A stretch of 64,000 nucleotides of DNA, taken from the NCBI GenBank assembly GCA_009664345.1, contig CP043547.1:6290709-6354708 (forward strand), read 5' to 3'. The notes beneath the pieces are model-generated. The model did not search any database, had not been told where the DNA came from, and saw only the letters and a program-made list of their open reading frames with translations. Positions within the stretch are counted from its first letter, which is position 1. Every line of letters begins with the position of its first letter. Below, in pieces: positions 9,270 to 18,115 of the stretch. Origin of the DNA: Planctomycetales bacterium 10988 (lineage in GTDB: Bacteria > Planctomycetota > Planctomycetia > Pirellulales > Pb10988). Made by a program: the position numbers and the translations under genes.

Positions 9270-11753
9270 ATGATGGACAAAATTTTGTTACTTCGTCTAC
9301 CCCAGCTTGCTCTCTCGGTCGTGGTTCTTCACGGAATTCTGTTTGCACCAACGCTTTCGGCAGAAACCTTCGACGACCTCGTCAAACCATTTCTGGGCAA
9401 ATATTGCACCAAATGCCACGGCGAAGAAAAGCAAAAAGCTGAACGGCGCTTCGATCAGCTCGGCTATCCGATTGAGCGAGAAGATACGCTTTACGATTTT
9501 CAGGACATTGTCGATCAACTCAACTTAGGCTATATGCCTCCTTACGGAGAAGAGCAACCGACGACTGAAGAGAGTCAGGCGGTCGTCGATTTTTTGACTG
9601 CGAAGATTCAAATTGAACGCGAAGCCCTCCGTAGCACTGGTGGAGAAACGATTCTTCGCCGGATGAATCAACGTGAATATCGCAACACCATTCGCGATCT
9701 CCTCGGGCTGAATATTACGATGTTCAACCCAACCGTTGGCTTTCCCAGCGATGAAGAGTTCGAACATTTAGATAATGTCGGGGACACGTTGATTATGTCC
9801 GACTATCTTCTCGAACGCTATCTGCAAGCGGCAGAAAAGATCATCGACAAAGCCTTACAAGGCCCCAAGGATCAGCCGCCGGTCAAGGAATATGTCTTCG
9901 ATAGGAACTTCCGGCAACAAGGTGCTTTGGATCGCGCTCATCGACCCGTCAACAATTTGCGGACAATGTGTATCTATGAAAACCCTCGCTCCATTCGGTT
10001 CGAAGGCGCTTTCGGGCCTTTAATGGATTTCGTCCAAGGGGTCCCTCACGATGGCTATTATGAGTTGAAGGTCTTGGCAGAATCCAAAAATCGCCGTCAT
10101 CCCTTCAAACTCTATGCGGTGGATATCGACCAGGACGAGCCTGCTCTTTTGGGAATCGTGCCAGGGAACCCTGCCAATGGTCCGATGTACGAAACTCAGA
10201 CCATTCAACCTTTGCTGGCTGAGACCACCTTGCCGAACGAACAAAAGGTCTGGAAAACATTTCGCGTTTGGTTGGATAAAGGGTATTCGCCGCGTTTCAC
10301 TTATCTAAATGGATTTACTGAGGGACGTAGTGCCATTAATCAAATGGCTCGACAGCTTCGGCCAAATGTGAAACAGATGGGCATCGTGCAAGCCCGAGCT
10401 TTAGTCGCCCGAGAGGGAGTGGCCCCTCAGATTCAAATCCATGAAGTGCGAATCCGAGGCCCATTAACAGAGCAATGGCCACCCAAAAGCCGAGAAATTC
10501 TTCTAGGTGACAAGCCATTCAGCCCAGCCAGAACTCGGGAAATTCTTGAGAACTTCGCTACGCGAGCCTATCGACGCCCCGCGACCAAAGAGGAAGTGGA
10601 TCGGCTCATGATTCTGGTTGAGTTTCGCCAAGTTGCCGGTCTTTCTCCCTATGATGCCATGAAAGATGGACTAAAAGCCATCTTGTGTTCTCCTTCATTT
10701 TTATATTTGGATGAGCCTACGTTGACCCAATCGGGACCAAATTCCCCTTTGACCTCCAGGGCGATTGCCACCCGGCTTTCTTACTTTCTCTGTTCCACGA
10801 TGCCGGATGAGCGTCTTCGTCAACTTGCTGAAGACAATGCTCTCCTAAATCCTGAAGTCTTGCAACAAGAGACCGATCGCTTGCTAGGCGACCCGAAGTC
10901 GGAAGCCTTCGTGAACGGATTTCTGGATAGCTGGCTGAATTTGAGAAGTCTTGGGGACATGCCCCCTGAATTACGCAGTTTCCGCGAATATTATCTGGAC
11001 GACTTGGAAGTGGCGATGCTTAAAGAGACTCGTCTCTTCACCAAAGACCTCATCGATCACAACCGAGATATTATCAACTTCTTGGATTCCGACTATGCCA
11101 TTGTCAACCGTGGGCTCGCCAAACTTTATGAGATTCCCAATATTAAAGGACATGAATTTCGCCGCGTTGCCCTGACGGATCAGCGTCGTGGAGGACTCCT
11201 CGGTCAAGCTAGTGTCTTAACGGTCACTGCCAATGGCGTTGATACTTCTCCAGTGATACGAGGAGTATGGCTACTGGAAAATCTTCTCGGTTCTCCACCA
11301 CCTCCGCCACCGGATAATGTCGATCCAATCGATCCGGATGTCCGCGGAGCGAAAACGATTCGAGATCAATTAACCAAGCACCGAGCGTCGCCCGCTTGCT
11401 ATGAGTGTCATCAAAAGATTGATCCTCCAGGTTTTGCACTGGAAAACTTTGATGCAATCGGTGGTTGGCGATACACCTATAATAACCGCACAAAGATCGA
11501 TGCTTCCGCCACATTGCCTGATGGAACGGCCTTTGAAAATGTCGTTGGGTTTAAAAAGAGCCTCGTCCAACATCCCGAGCAGTTTAAACGAGCATTGACA
11601 GAAAAGCTGCTCTCCTATGCTTGCGGTCGTCGGATTGAACCGAGTGATCGTCCTCAAGTCGATGCAATCTTGGAAGAGCTAGAAGCCAGAGGCAATGGGT
11701 TCCGCGACCTCATTGAGCTTGTCGTATTGAGCGAAACCTTTCGAACTCAATAA
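9270..11753 (+). CDS. DUF1587/DUF1592/DUF1588/DUF1585 protein with CxxCH motifs
   Basis: I take the start at 9270 (ATGATGGACAAA) because it opens straight into a signal peptide (LLLRLPQLALSVVVLHGILF...LSA); the frame is open further up to 9171 inside the DUF1552 gene, and an ATG at 9219 is also possible. About 827 residues. In order: a haem-c-like KYCTKCHGEE motif just after the signal peptide (planctomycete cytochrome PSCyt type), DUF1587 around ILRRMNQREYRNTIRDLLGL, a central beta domain, DUF1595/1592 (ATRLSYFLCSTMPDERL), DUF1588 with CYECHQKIDPPGFALENFD (second CxxCH) and C-terminal DUF1585 (GRRIEPSDRPQVDAI). Partner of the upstream DUF1552 gene. Periplasmic location and possible c-type haem binding follow from motifs; the reaction is unknown. 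Confidence 0.87.
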   Translation: MMDKILLLRLPQLALSVVVLHGILFAPTLSAETFDDLVKPFLGKYCTKCHGEEKQKAERRFDQLGYPIEREDTLYDFQDIVDQLNLGYMPPYGEEQPTTEESQAVVDFLTAKIQIEREALRSTGGETILRRMNQREYRNTIRDLLGLNITMFNPTVGFPSDEEFEHLDNVGDTLIMSDYLLERYLQAAEKIIDKALQGPKDQPPVKEYVFDRNFRQQGALDRAHRPVNNLRTMCIYENPRSIRFEGAFGPLMDFVQGVPHDGYYELKVLAESKNRRHPFKLYAVDIDQDEPALLGIVPGNPANGPMYETQTIQPLLAETTLPNEQKVWKTFRVWLDKGYSPRFTYLNGFTEGRSAINQMARQLRPNVKQMGIVQARALVAREGVAPQIQIHEVRIRGPLTEQWPPKSREILLGDKPFSPARTREILENFATRAYRRPATKEEVDRLMILVEFRQVAGLSPYDAMKDGLKAILCSPSFLYLDEPTLTQSGPNSPLTSRAIATRLSYFLCSTMPDERLRQLAEDNALLNPEVLQQETDRLLGDPKSEAFVNGFLDSWLNLRSLGDMPPELRSFREYYLDDLEVAMLKETRLFTKDLIDHNRDIINFLDSDYAIVNRGLAKLYEIPNIKGHEFRRVALTDQRRGGLLGQASVLTVTANGVDTSPVIRGVWLLENLLGSPPPPPPDNVDPIDPDVRGAKTIRDQLTKHRASPACYECHQKIDPPGFALENFDAIGGWRYTYNNRTKIDASATLPDGTAFENVVGFKKSLVQHPEQFKRALTEKLLSYACGRRIEPSDRPQVDAILEELEARGNGFRDLIELVVLSETFRTQ

Positions 11754-11780
11754 ACTCCATCACATCAAAACTAAGAGAAC

Positions 11781-11825
11781 AAAAAGATGAGCCTCCCGAG
11801 AATTTCTTGGAAGGCTCTTTTTATT
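11781..11825 (+). terminator. Terminator after the DUF1592-type gene
   Basis: GAGCCTCC (11789-11796) pairs with GGAAGGCTC (11809-11817, one bulged A), flanked by A5 on the left and T5 on the right, so it may also serve the convergent gene at 11850. Confidence 0.7.
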
Positions 11826-11828
11826 TCG

Positions 11829-11843
11829 TAAAAACCACTTTTT
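11829..11843. repeat. Dispersed palindrome, copy C
   Basis: TAAAAACCACTTTTT, immediately downstream of the reverse-strand gene 11850-12209. A second copy lies just upstream of that gene. Confidence 0.55.
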
Positions 11844-11849
11844 GATAGT

Positions 11850-12209
11850 CTATTTAAACGATTTCATCACTTTGTAGAGAACTTCAGGTCGATTACCGTA
11901 ACCAGTGATCGTGATGTTTTTAGTATGAAGGTCAAGTTGAATTCTTGCACCATCACTTTTCAACAGATAGACCGACCATTCATCTCGGCCGGTTTCACGG
12001 AAAGTATGCCGCCCATCACTGTTGCTTTCAACCCAATTGCCGGCATTATCCACTTGCATGAAGACCCCGGCAAGGGTATTTCCGCTGGAATAGACAACCG
12101 TTTTCACACTATAACCGTTGACAACTTGAGCATCCGTGGTCGAAGGTGTACCCAACAGGAAAAGAGAAACGAAGCTGATCATCGCGCCGTATTTCAATGC
12201 ATTCAACAT
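11850..12209 (-). CDS. Small exported protein of unknown function
   Basis: 119 residues from the ATG at 12209, which has AAAGGAAC upstream; the frame is open further but the upstream part lacks a signal. The first 28 residues are a signal peptide (ALKYGAMISFVSLFLLGTPS then TTDAQ). The mature part reads as a compact beta-rich domain (VVYSSGNTLAGVFMQVDN, WSVYLLKSDGARIQLDLHTK, ITITGYGNRP). No known domain recognised. It is isolated, convergent with the DUF1592-type gene and flanked on both sides by copies of the dispersed palindrome (11829 and 12232). Confidence 0.65.
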   Translation of the reverse strand: MLNALKYGAMISFVSLFLLGTPSTTDAQVVNGYSVKTVVYSSGNTLAGVFMQVDNAGNWVESNSDGRHTFRETGRDEWSVYLLKSDGARIQLDLHTKNITITGYGNRPEVLYKVMKSFK

Positions 12210-12231
12210 GGAGATAGTTCCTTTGTAGATG

Positions 12232-12247
12232 TAAAAAACACTTTTTA
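12232..12247. repeat. Dispersed palindrome, copy D
   Basis: TAAAAAACACTTTTTA, about 22 bases upstream of the start of the small exported protein (12209), in its promoter/leader region. Confidence 0.6.
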
Positions 12248-12463
12248 AATAAGAATCGTCCGAACCGATAAAGTCGATAGTGCCCTTTCGTATAGGTGAT
12301 ATAGCGAATTCCCTGGTAGCCCAAGACATTTCAAGTCAACGAACATGTCCCAGACCGTTCAATCTGTTTATAAACTCATGCTTAATAAGAACTTGTGTAG
12401 ACCTGCCAAAATTAATTCCATTTCAACGCACATAACATCCAGCAAAATAAACATAATTAAAAG

Positions 12464-12492
12464 TTGACAAAGGTGGATTCTGGCTGTTAACG
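12464..12492 (+). promoter_or_regulatory. Candidate promoter for the ECF sigma gene
   Basis: Perfect -35 TTGACA at 12464, 17-base spacer, weak -10 TTAACG at 12487. Match by eye; the -10 is poor. Confidence 0.25.
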
Positions 12493-12782
12493 TAATCAAG
12501 GGACAAACTTGTTTTCCAAAATACTCCTGGCGGCATCCGGCAAACTTCAGTCCAGGCTGCGTTGATTGAAATGATGAAGGTCTCTCACCCCATTTTCATT
12601 CTCTTGCTTGAGCAAGCGATTCTATCTTTCTTACGGTAGGGCAGAGAAAACCTACGGCCGAAAGAAAATAAATTTGAAAAGAACTGTGTGATTGGACAGG
12701 GCAGCCATCCGGTACACCTCATACAGATCAATGGCCTCCTCGAATCCGTTTTGACCACGTACCCATGAAGTAGGTCGAAAGC

Positions 12783-13394
12783 ATGACGTTATTAGAAAGC
12801 AAAACGCATATCTCGTTGCTGGCGAAACTTCAAAAAGATGACCGAGACGAAAGGGCATGGAGAGAATTTGTCGATCGATATGGGAGTCGAATTTACGCGT
12901 GGTGTTTAAGAAGAAGCCTACAACCAGCGGATGCCGAAGATATTACCCAACAGGTGCTCGTCCGAATGACGGTGCGGTTGGGCGAATTTACCTACGATGA
13001 AACGCTTAGCTTTCGAGGATGGTTGCGGAGGATCACCGAGAACGCCATCACCGACTTGTTTCGGGAACGCTCTAGGGCCGCACAAAGGACTGGCCAACCC
13101 TCTTCCATTGAATTCCTGGACCAAACAGAAGCTCGCGAAGACCTGTTCGAACGATTGAAAGACCTTTTTGATTTGGAAGTGCTGGACGAAGCCAAGTCCC
13201 GCGTTCAAGAGCGAGTCAATGCAAAACGGTGGCAAGCTTGGTACATGATGGCAGTCGAAAATTTACCCGCGTTGGAAGTGGCCGAAAAACTCTCCATGCG
13301 AATCGCCACCGCATATACTGCACGAAGCCAAGTTCAGGAATTGATACGACAAGAGGTCCAAAAGTTGGATGGGAATAACTTCAAAACGACTTAG
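12783..13394 (+). CDS. ECF sigma factor (RNA polymerase sigma-70 family)
   Basis: 203 residues. Region 2 lies at about residues 20-95 (AWREFVDRYGSRIYAWCLRR, DAEDITQQVLVRM, FRGWLRRITENAITDLFRER) and region 4 at about 135-195 (AWYMMAVENLPALEVAEKLSM, IATAYTARSQVQELIRQE), linked by an acidic stretch. This is the standard two-domain ECF build. It directs RNA polymerase to a small regulon. Planctomycete ECF genes are often paired with Ser/Thr kinases, and the next gene (259 bases downstream, same strand) is one that starts with an anti-sigma-type zinc motif, so the kinase is the probable controller (inference). Confidence 0.88.
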   Translation: MTLLESKTHISLLAKLQKDDRDERAWREFVDRYGSRIYAWCLRRSLQPADAEDITQQVLVRMTVRLGEFTYDETLSFRGWLRRITENAITDLFRERSRAAQRTGQPSSIEFLDQTEAREDLFERLKDLFDLEVLDEAKSRVQERVNAKRWQAWYMMAVENLPALEVAEKLSMRIATAYTARSQVQELIRQEVQKLDGNNFKTT

Positions 13395-13653
13395 AATTAG
13401 TGGTCAAACCTTTAAAAACAGATTAACTCCTGATTAAAGGAGACCATGAATTTACTATTGACCAGACATGCTTGTGTATCTCTGTTAAATCACAGCTTGT
13501 TAACCTTTCCCCTTTGCATTTCATTCTTGTTAGAGCCGGTGGTCATTACGTGTCAGCATTCGAAAACACTTGGTAAAACGACCTTTAAATAACTTATGAC
13601 TGCAAACTCTTAAAATTTAGGAAAGAGCGAATCTCCGCTGACTGTAACCTCCT

Positions 13654-16260
13654 ATGAAAACTTGTTTCACACTTCAGGAACTACGTCATTTCTTGGAAGG
13701 ATGCCTCCCTGAAGACTCCACGATTCAGATGGAGAAACACCTGGAGCAATGTTCCCATTGTCAGCAGCAAGTCGAACGACTCCTGGCGGATTCCCCCTTG
13801 TTTCCAGAAGAGGCCGTTTCGGAAGCATCCACGGTCAACGGGAAGTGGAATGAAGGGCTGAGAGATCGTCTTTCCGACCAAGTTCAGGAAATCGTCAAAA
13901 CGAACCCTTTGAATGAGAGGCCCGCATTACCCTTCAGGTTGGGAGAGTATCAACTCCTCGAAATCTTGGGGGAAGGGGGGATGGGGATTGTCTATCAGGC
14001 CCGCCAAGGCCGACTCAATCGCCTTGTAGCCTTGAAGATGATCCGCCGTTCCAGGATCGGAAAGCGGTCGCAAATTCGCCGGTTTTCTGTCGAAGCAGAG
14101 GCGGCAGCGAGTCTTGATCACCCTGGAATTGTGCCGATTTTCGATGTCGGCGAAGTGGGGCCTTATCTCTTTTACACAATGCAATTCGTGTGCGGAGGTA
14201 CCCTTGCCCAAAAATTAAAAAGTGGGCCACTTCCGCCGACCGAAGCCGCACGCATTCTCCTAGAGATCGCGAAAGCCATTCAGTTCGCCCATGAACACGG
14301 GGTCATTCATCGCGATCTGAAGCCGTCAAACATTTTAATTGAATCCGACGGAAAGCCGAGAGTGGCCGATTTCGGGCTCGCCAAACAAATTCATTCGGAA
14401 GATGATTTTACCGTCTCCGGGGAAATCCTCGGTACGCCCAGTTATATGCCCCCTGAGCAAGCGCAAGGGCAATTCTCTCGGGTTTCCGTTTTGAGTGATC
14501 TCTATGCTTTGGGGGCAATTCTCTATCACATGATTACCGGACAGCCACCCTTTCAAGGGTCGGACCCGGTGCAAACACTCTTTAAAGTTGTTCATCACGA
14601 TCCGGTCGAGCCGCGTCAGTTGGAAGCCAATATCCCCGCCGACTTGGAAACGATTACGCTGAAATGTTTGGCAAAAAGCCCTGAGTCACGCTATCCATCC
14701 GTAGCCGAATTGATCAAAGAACTCAACCGCTTTCTCCATGGCAATCCGATCCATGCTCGACCGATGACCTATTACGAGCGGACGACTCGCTGGCTCGCCC
14801 GGAATCCAGCCCTCACGAGTATGGGGGTTTCGATCGTGACGGTCTTGCTGCTAGGGATCATCATTTCCCTCTATTTTGGAAATCTTGCCTATAGTCGTTC
14901 CAAGCGATTGCAAGTCATCAATAAGGAATTGATTGTCACGGAGGCCAAGGCCCGCGCCTCAGCGGAGCAAGCGCTTGAGCAATCTAAGCTTGCCCAAGAG
15001 CAAACCTACGCGGCAATGCGAATCTTGGAAAAAATGCTTTTTGAATTGCAAAACACCATTGCAATGGACCCTTCCGCTCAAGAGAAACGCCGCGTTCTAC
15101 TCAAGTCAGTCCTCGAAGAACTTGACCACATTGCCAGCAAGAATATTGCTCCTGAACGAATCCTTCTTTCTCAAGCCACCGCAACTCTTGGCTTAGCGGA
15201 CGTTGCTAATCAAGCAAGGAATGAATCCGGCCAATCCGGCACGACCGTATCGAAGAAACTCTACCTCGAATCGATCTCGATGTTCGAGCGACTTCTCGGT
15301 GATTTTCCGGACGATGAATACGCCCAAGAAAGCTTAGCGGTGGCAAAGCTCTCTTTTGGGCATACTCAGCGAATTGCCGGGGATAATCAATCTTCTAAAA
15401 AGCACTTTTGGGATGCACATCAATTGCTAAAAGTGCTTTTTGAGAAGACCGAGGAACCTCGCATGAGTCTCCTCCTAGCTCAGACTGAGACTTCTTACGG
15501 AGAAATTCTCATGTATCTCGGAGACCGCCCGGAAGCAAAGCAATTCTTGGATCGGTCCATAAAAAGGCTCGAAGGACTTCTTGAAAGTGAGATCGATCCG
15601 AAAACAACGGACTTCGAATATGCGCTCGTTCTCCGCAAGCTGGGCGATTGGTATCGGTTCGAAAAACAGTATGAAGAGTCAAAATTTTATTATCTGAGAG
15701 CGAATCATCTCTTCGAAAGGCAGGCAGCAGACTATCCGAATGACGTCCTTCGTCAATTGGAATACGGGACAACATTCGAGCGGTTGGGCGTTCTCACCTC
15801 ACTATTGAAGGATCACCACGCAGCACGAGAGTATTATATTCAGGACCTACAAATCCTTCGACAAATCGTTGCTTCCGCACCAAAGAATGATGAATATCGC
15901 TGGCATCTCAGTTTTTCGTATCAGCATATGGCGGATGTGAATCTTAAACTCAATGAGTTAAATTTGGCCATGGTCTCCGCACGACAGGGAATTGAGATTC
16001 GCCGGAAATTAGTCGAGATCGATCCAGAGAACTTTCGTCGCCATGTGAAATTGATTCATATGCTGAAAACCCAGGCCACGATTTACCGAAAGCTCTCGGT
16101 CTTTCCCCAAGCAGCGGAATGTTACCGGGAATGCCTTGAAGTCACCACCAAATATGAAAAACACACCGGCGACCAACGCCTTACCAAGCAAAAACCCTGG
16201 CTAGAATCCCAACTTACTTTGTGTATAGCTCAAGATACGGATAAAATTACTAATAAGTAG
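13654..16260 (+). CDS. Transmembrane Ser/Thr protein kinase with N-terminal zinc motif and C-terminal TPR-like region
   Basis: 868 residues. Residues 29-36 read H-LEQ-C-SH-C, the HxxxCxxC motif of anti-sigma zinc domains. The kinase domain runs about 90-365: glycine loop GEGGMGIVYQA near 105, VALKM lysine near 127, HRDLKPSN near 220, DFGLA near 239 and MPPEQAQG in place of APE. All catalytic residues are present, so it should be active. One membrane helix follows (about 390-410, VSIVTVLLLGIIISLYFG), then a coiled coil and a long helical TPR-like region (tetratricopeptide repeats) outside the membrane. It is a Hanks-type receptor-like kinase. The zinc motif and the ECF gene upstream suggest that it binds the sigma factor and releases it upon phosphorylation. 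Two palindrome copies lie inside the coding sequence at 15396-15442. Confidence 0.9.
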   Translation: MKTCFTLQELRHFLEGCLPEDSTIQMEKHLEQCSHCQQQVERLLADSPLFPEEAVSEASTVNGKWNEGLRDRLSDQVQEIVKTNPLNERPALPFRLGEYQLLEILGEGGMGIVYQARQGRLNRLVALKMIRRSRIGKRSQIRRFSVEAEAAASLDHPGIVPIFDVGEVGPYLFYTMQFVCGGTLAQKLKSGPLPPTEAARILLEIAKAIQFAHEHGVIHRDLKPSNILIESDGKPRVADFGLAKQIHSEDDFTVSGEILGTPSYMPPEQAQGQFSRVSVLSDLYALGAILYHMITGQPPFQGSDPVQTLFKVVHHDPVEPRQLEANIPADLETITLKCLAKSPESRYPSVAELIKELNRFLHGNPIHARPMTYYERTTRWLARNPALTSMGVSIVTVLLLGIIISLYFGNLAYSRSKRLQVINKELIVTEAKARASAEQALEQSKLAQEQTYAAMRILEKMLFELQNTIAMDPSAQEKRRVLLKSVLEELDHIASKNIAPERILLSQATATLGLADVANQARNESGQSGTTVSKKLYLESISMFERLLGDFPDDEYAQESLAVAKLSFGHTQRIAGDNQSSKKHFWDAHQLLKVLFEKTEEPRMSLLLAQTETSYGEILMYLGDRPEAKQFLDRSIKRLEGLLESEIDPKTTDFEYALVLRKLGDWYRFEKQYEESKFYYLRANHLFERQAADYPNDVLRQLEYGTTFERLGVLTSLLKDHHAAREYYIQDLQILRQIVASAPKNDEYRWHLSFSYQHMADVNLKLNELNLAMVSARQGIEIRRKLVEIDPENFRRHVKLIHMLKTQATIYRKLSVFPQAAECYRECLEVTTKYEKHTGDQRLTKQKPWLESQLTLCIAQDTDKITNK
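15396..15442. repeat. Inverted pair of the dispersed palindrome inside the kinase gene
   Basis: TAAAAAGCACTTTTG at 15396 and TAAAAGTGCTTTTTG at 15428 are near inverted copies 17 bases apart, both read as coding sequence. They could form a cruciform or hairpin in the message. Confidence 0.45.
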
Positions 16261-16295
16261 TTAAATTTAGACACAAAGCTTGAGGCTATCTATAT

Positions 16296-17102
16296 ATGAA
16301 AGTTGTTTACAAAGTATCGGTTCGAAAGGGGACTGAACTTCCTATCCCTTCTGGATCACCAGAGGTTTCCATGTCTCCTGGAGATTTCAAATCTATCGTA
16401 GCAAAATGGGAAATAAACGAAGACAGAAACCTCGATCACATACTTTTAGAATTTTCAGGAGCAGAACTGAGATTTGACGAGAATGGCAAAAGATTATCAA
16501 CCTACCCTGAGCTAGAGCAGACTGCCTATTTAATTTTAAATTATCTTACAGACCGTATTTATATTCAGACAGGGCTCGATGTAATCAATCCACAGCAAAT
16601 AGTAGACAAGTCTCCAAGAGCCTATGCAGAATCCGCTGAAGAACAAAAAATTTTCACCAGAACTCTAACGAGAGTAGGCACCTCTATGCAAGCAGAGTGG
16701 AAGGTATTATGTAATTTTTCGCCTGAAGATTACTCAATAGGATTTATACATACACTTGCCTATAATTACTTTGCAGAGGCTAGCAGAGTTTCAAGCGTAT
16801 TCCAAAAATTTGAATTATATTTCAAAGTTGTTGAATATTTTTTTGGGATGAAAAGTAAAGATAAAGAACGCAGAGGGGATGAATTTGATAAAGCTGTAGT
16901 TTCATATGTAAAAAGTTTTAATCCGACGATCAATAAAGATAAAGTGGAACAGTTGAGAATTGTGCGTAATCAATGTGTCCACCCTCATGCAAGAGCTGGA
17001 CGTTTTGAATCTGGAAAACTTGAACACGTTGCAATTGTTAAAGATAAACTTGTAGAAATTAGAACTATTGCAAGAATATTGCTCAATGATCCTCCTAACT
17101 AA
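16296..17102 (+). CDS. HEPN-motif protein of unknown function
   Basis: 268 residues. The first half is a beta-rich domain without a recognised family. The second half is helical (FQKFELYFKVVEYFFG...) and carries RNQCVH at residues 224-229, matching the Rx4-6H motif (often RNxxxH) of HEPN RNase/toxin domains. The layout, a unique N-terminal domain plus a C-terminal HEPN-like helical bundle, recalls uncharacterised phage-defence and MauJ-like proteins. The DNA is clearly richer in A and T than its neighbours, with many AAA, ATA and TTA codons, and it lies beside an IS element, so recent transfer is likely. It follows the kinase by only 35 bases but the base composition argues against an old operon. 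RNase activity is inferred from the motif alone. Confidence 0.7.
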   Translation: MKVVYKVSVRKGTELPIPSGSPEVSMSPGDFKSIVAKWEINEDRNLDHILLEFSGAELRFDENGKRLSTYPELEQTAYLILNYLTDRIYIQTGLDVINPQQIVDKSPRAYAESAEEQKIFTRTLTRVGTSMQAEWKVLCNFSPEDYSIGFIHTLAYNYFAEASRVSSVFQKFELYFKVVEYFFGMKSKDKERRGDEFDKAVVSYVKSFNPTINKDKVEQLRIVRNQCVHPHARAGRFESGKLEHVAIVKDKLVEIRTIARILLNDPPN

Positions 17103-17482
17103 GAGCCTGTGGTCAAAACCGCTTTTTGAGATGTTCGTAACAGAACTATGGCATGCGTTAAAAAGACAAACTCTTCATAGAGGTAAGCTCGGCGTTCCCG
17201 GCACGGCGAGCCACGAAATCGTGCGTTCGACCACCCATCGGCGAGGCAACAGCAAGGGTATCTCACGACCTGCAGTTCGAATCCTTGCGGTGGCACTTTC
17301 GCCATTTCACATCTATCGGTTCTTCAGACTCAGCTCCCCCCTCAACAATCTGCGATAGGGTTCTAACAGCTGGCGAAGCTTATCGGTTTACGATTGATTT
17401 ACCGTCTGACATATGTGCACAATCTTTTCACTCTCCTCGGTTCTCCTCTCATGGAATTAATCGGGGAGAGGGGAGAATATTG
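17103..17482. other. Intergenic region between HEPN gene and IS element
   Basis: About 380 bases. It holds a palindrome-like CAAAACCGCTTTTTG at 17114 and a short stretch at 17272-17296 resembling a degenerate tRNA 3-prime end (GTTCGAATCC followed by TTGCGGTGGCA). Its last four bases form the left target duplication. No gene is evident. Confidence 0.45.
17479..17482. repeat. Target-site duplication, left (ATTG)
   Basis: ATTG directly before the left inverted repeat matches ATTG at 19024-19027 directly after the right one. Confidence 0.65.
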
Positions 17483-17503
17483 AGTCTTCCCTGAAAAAGT
17501 CTT
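17483..17503. repeat. IS terminal inverted repeat, left
   Basis: Eleven of the outer twelve bases match the right end, then A-run and GTCTT with a two-base length difference. Confidence 0.7.
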
Positions 17504-17614
17504 AAAAATTCAATTTTTCCTGGGTATGATAACTTTAACACCGGCGAAGGGTAGGGTAAACTTTGCCAGGATTTTCGGCCTTGACCTTGCAAACCTTGCA
17601 AACGGAGAACGGTG

Positions 17615-18115
17615 ATGAAGCCGCCTTTGAACCCAGAGTCGAACCAGCAGGACCTGTTTCGGGCGTCGTTCGAGCAGATTCTCAACCCCGAGCATCCGCT
17701 TGTTCGTCTCGCCGAGCGGATCGATTGGCGGCGGTTTGAGGCGGCGTTCGAGGGCTGTTATGCCGCCGACTTCGGGGCTCCGGCGAAGGCCACCCGGCTG
17801 ATGGTCGGGCTGCATTATCTCAAGCACGCCTTCGGCGAGTCGGACGAATCGCTGCTGGATCGTTGGGTGGAAAACCCGTACTGGCAGTGCTTTTGCGGCT
17901 TCACGACGATGCAACATGTGCCGCCGATTCATCCCACCGCGCTCATCAAATGGCGGCAACGCGTCGGGGCCGAACGGCTGCAACAGCTGCTGGAAGAGAC
18001 CCTCGCTCTGGCCGTTCGTAGCAAGCAAGTCCGGCCTCAAGAGCTGCGGCAGGTCACCGTCGACACGACCGTGCAGGAGAAAAATATCACGCCGCCGACT
18101 CGAAGTTGCTGCTGA
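17615..18115 (+). CDS. IS5-family transposase, N-terminal part
   Basis: GGAG lies eight bases before the ATG at 17615 (a GTG at 17612 is also possible). 166 residues. Residues about 30-115 match the DUF772 domain (LVRLAERIDWRRFEAAF, GAPAKATRLMVGLHYLKH, ENPYWQCFCG), and VTVDTTVQEKNI supplies the first catalytic Asp of the DDE triad. The frame then runs into TPPTRSCC and stops. In the -1 frame the same DNA reads HAADSKLLLKAIHKLGKAA, the normal family continuation, so either one base is missing near 18090 or the ribosome shifts -1 around GAAAAAT at 18080. Confidence 0.82.
   Translation: MKPPLNPESNQQDLFRASFEQILNPEHPLVRLAERIDWRRFEAAFEGCYAADFGAPAKATRLMVGLHYLKHAFGESDESLLDRWVENPYWQCFCGFTTMQHVPPIHPTALIKWRQRVGAERLQQLLEETLALAVRSKQVRPQELRQVTVDTTVQEKNITPPTRSCC

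Larger units (their letters stand above)
12210..12782. other. Divergent intergenic region upstream of the ECF sigma gene
   Basis: About 570 bases between two divergent genes. It contains palindrome copy D and a candidate promoter at 12464-12492. Otherwise AT-rich sequence without a visible gene. Confidence 0.5.

Noticed and set aside
17205-17296. Complete tRNA gene
   Set aside because: Only the T-loop-like bases fit; no D-arm, anticodon stem or paired acceptor could be drawn. Reported only as a possible remnant.
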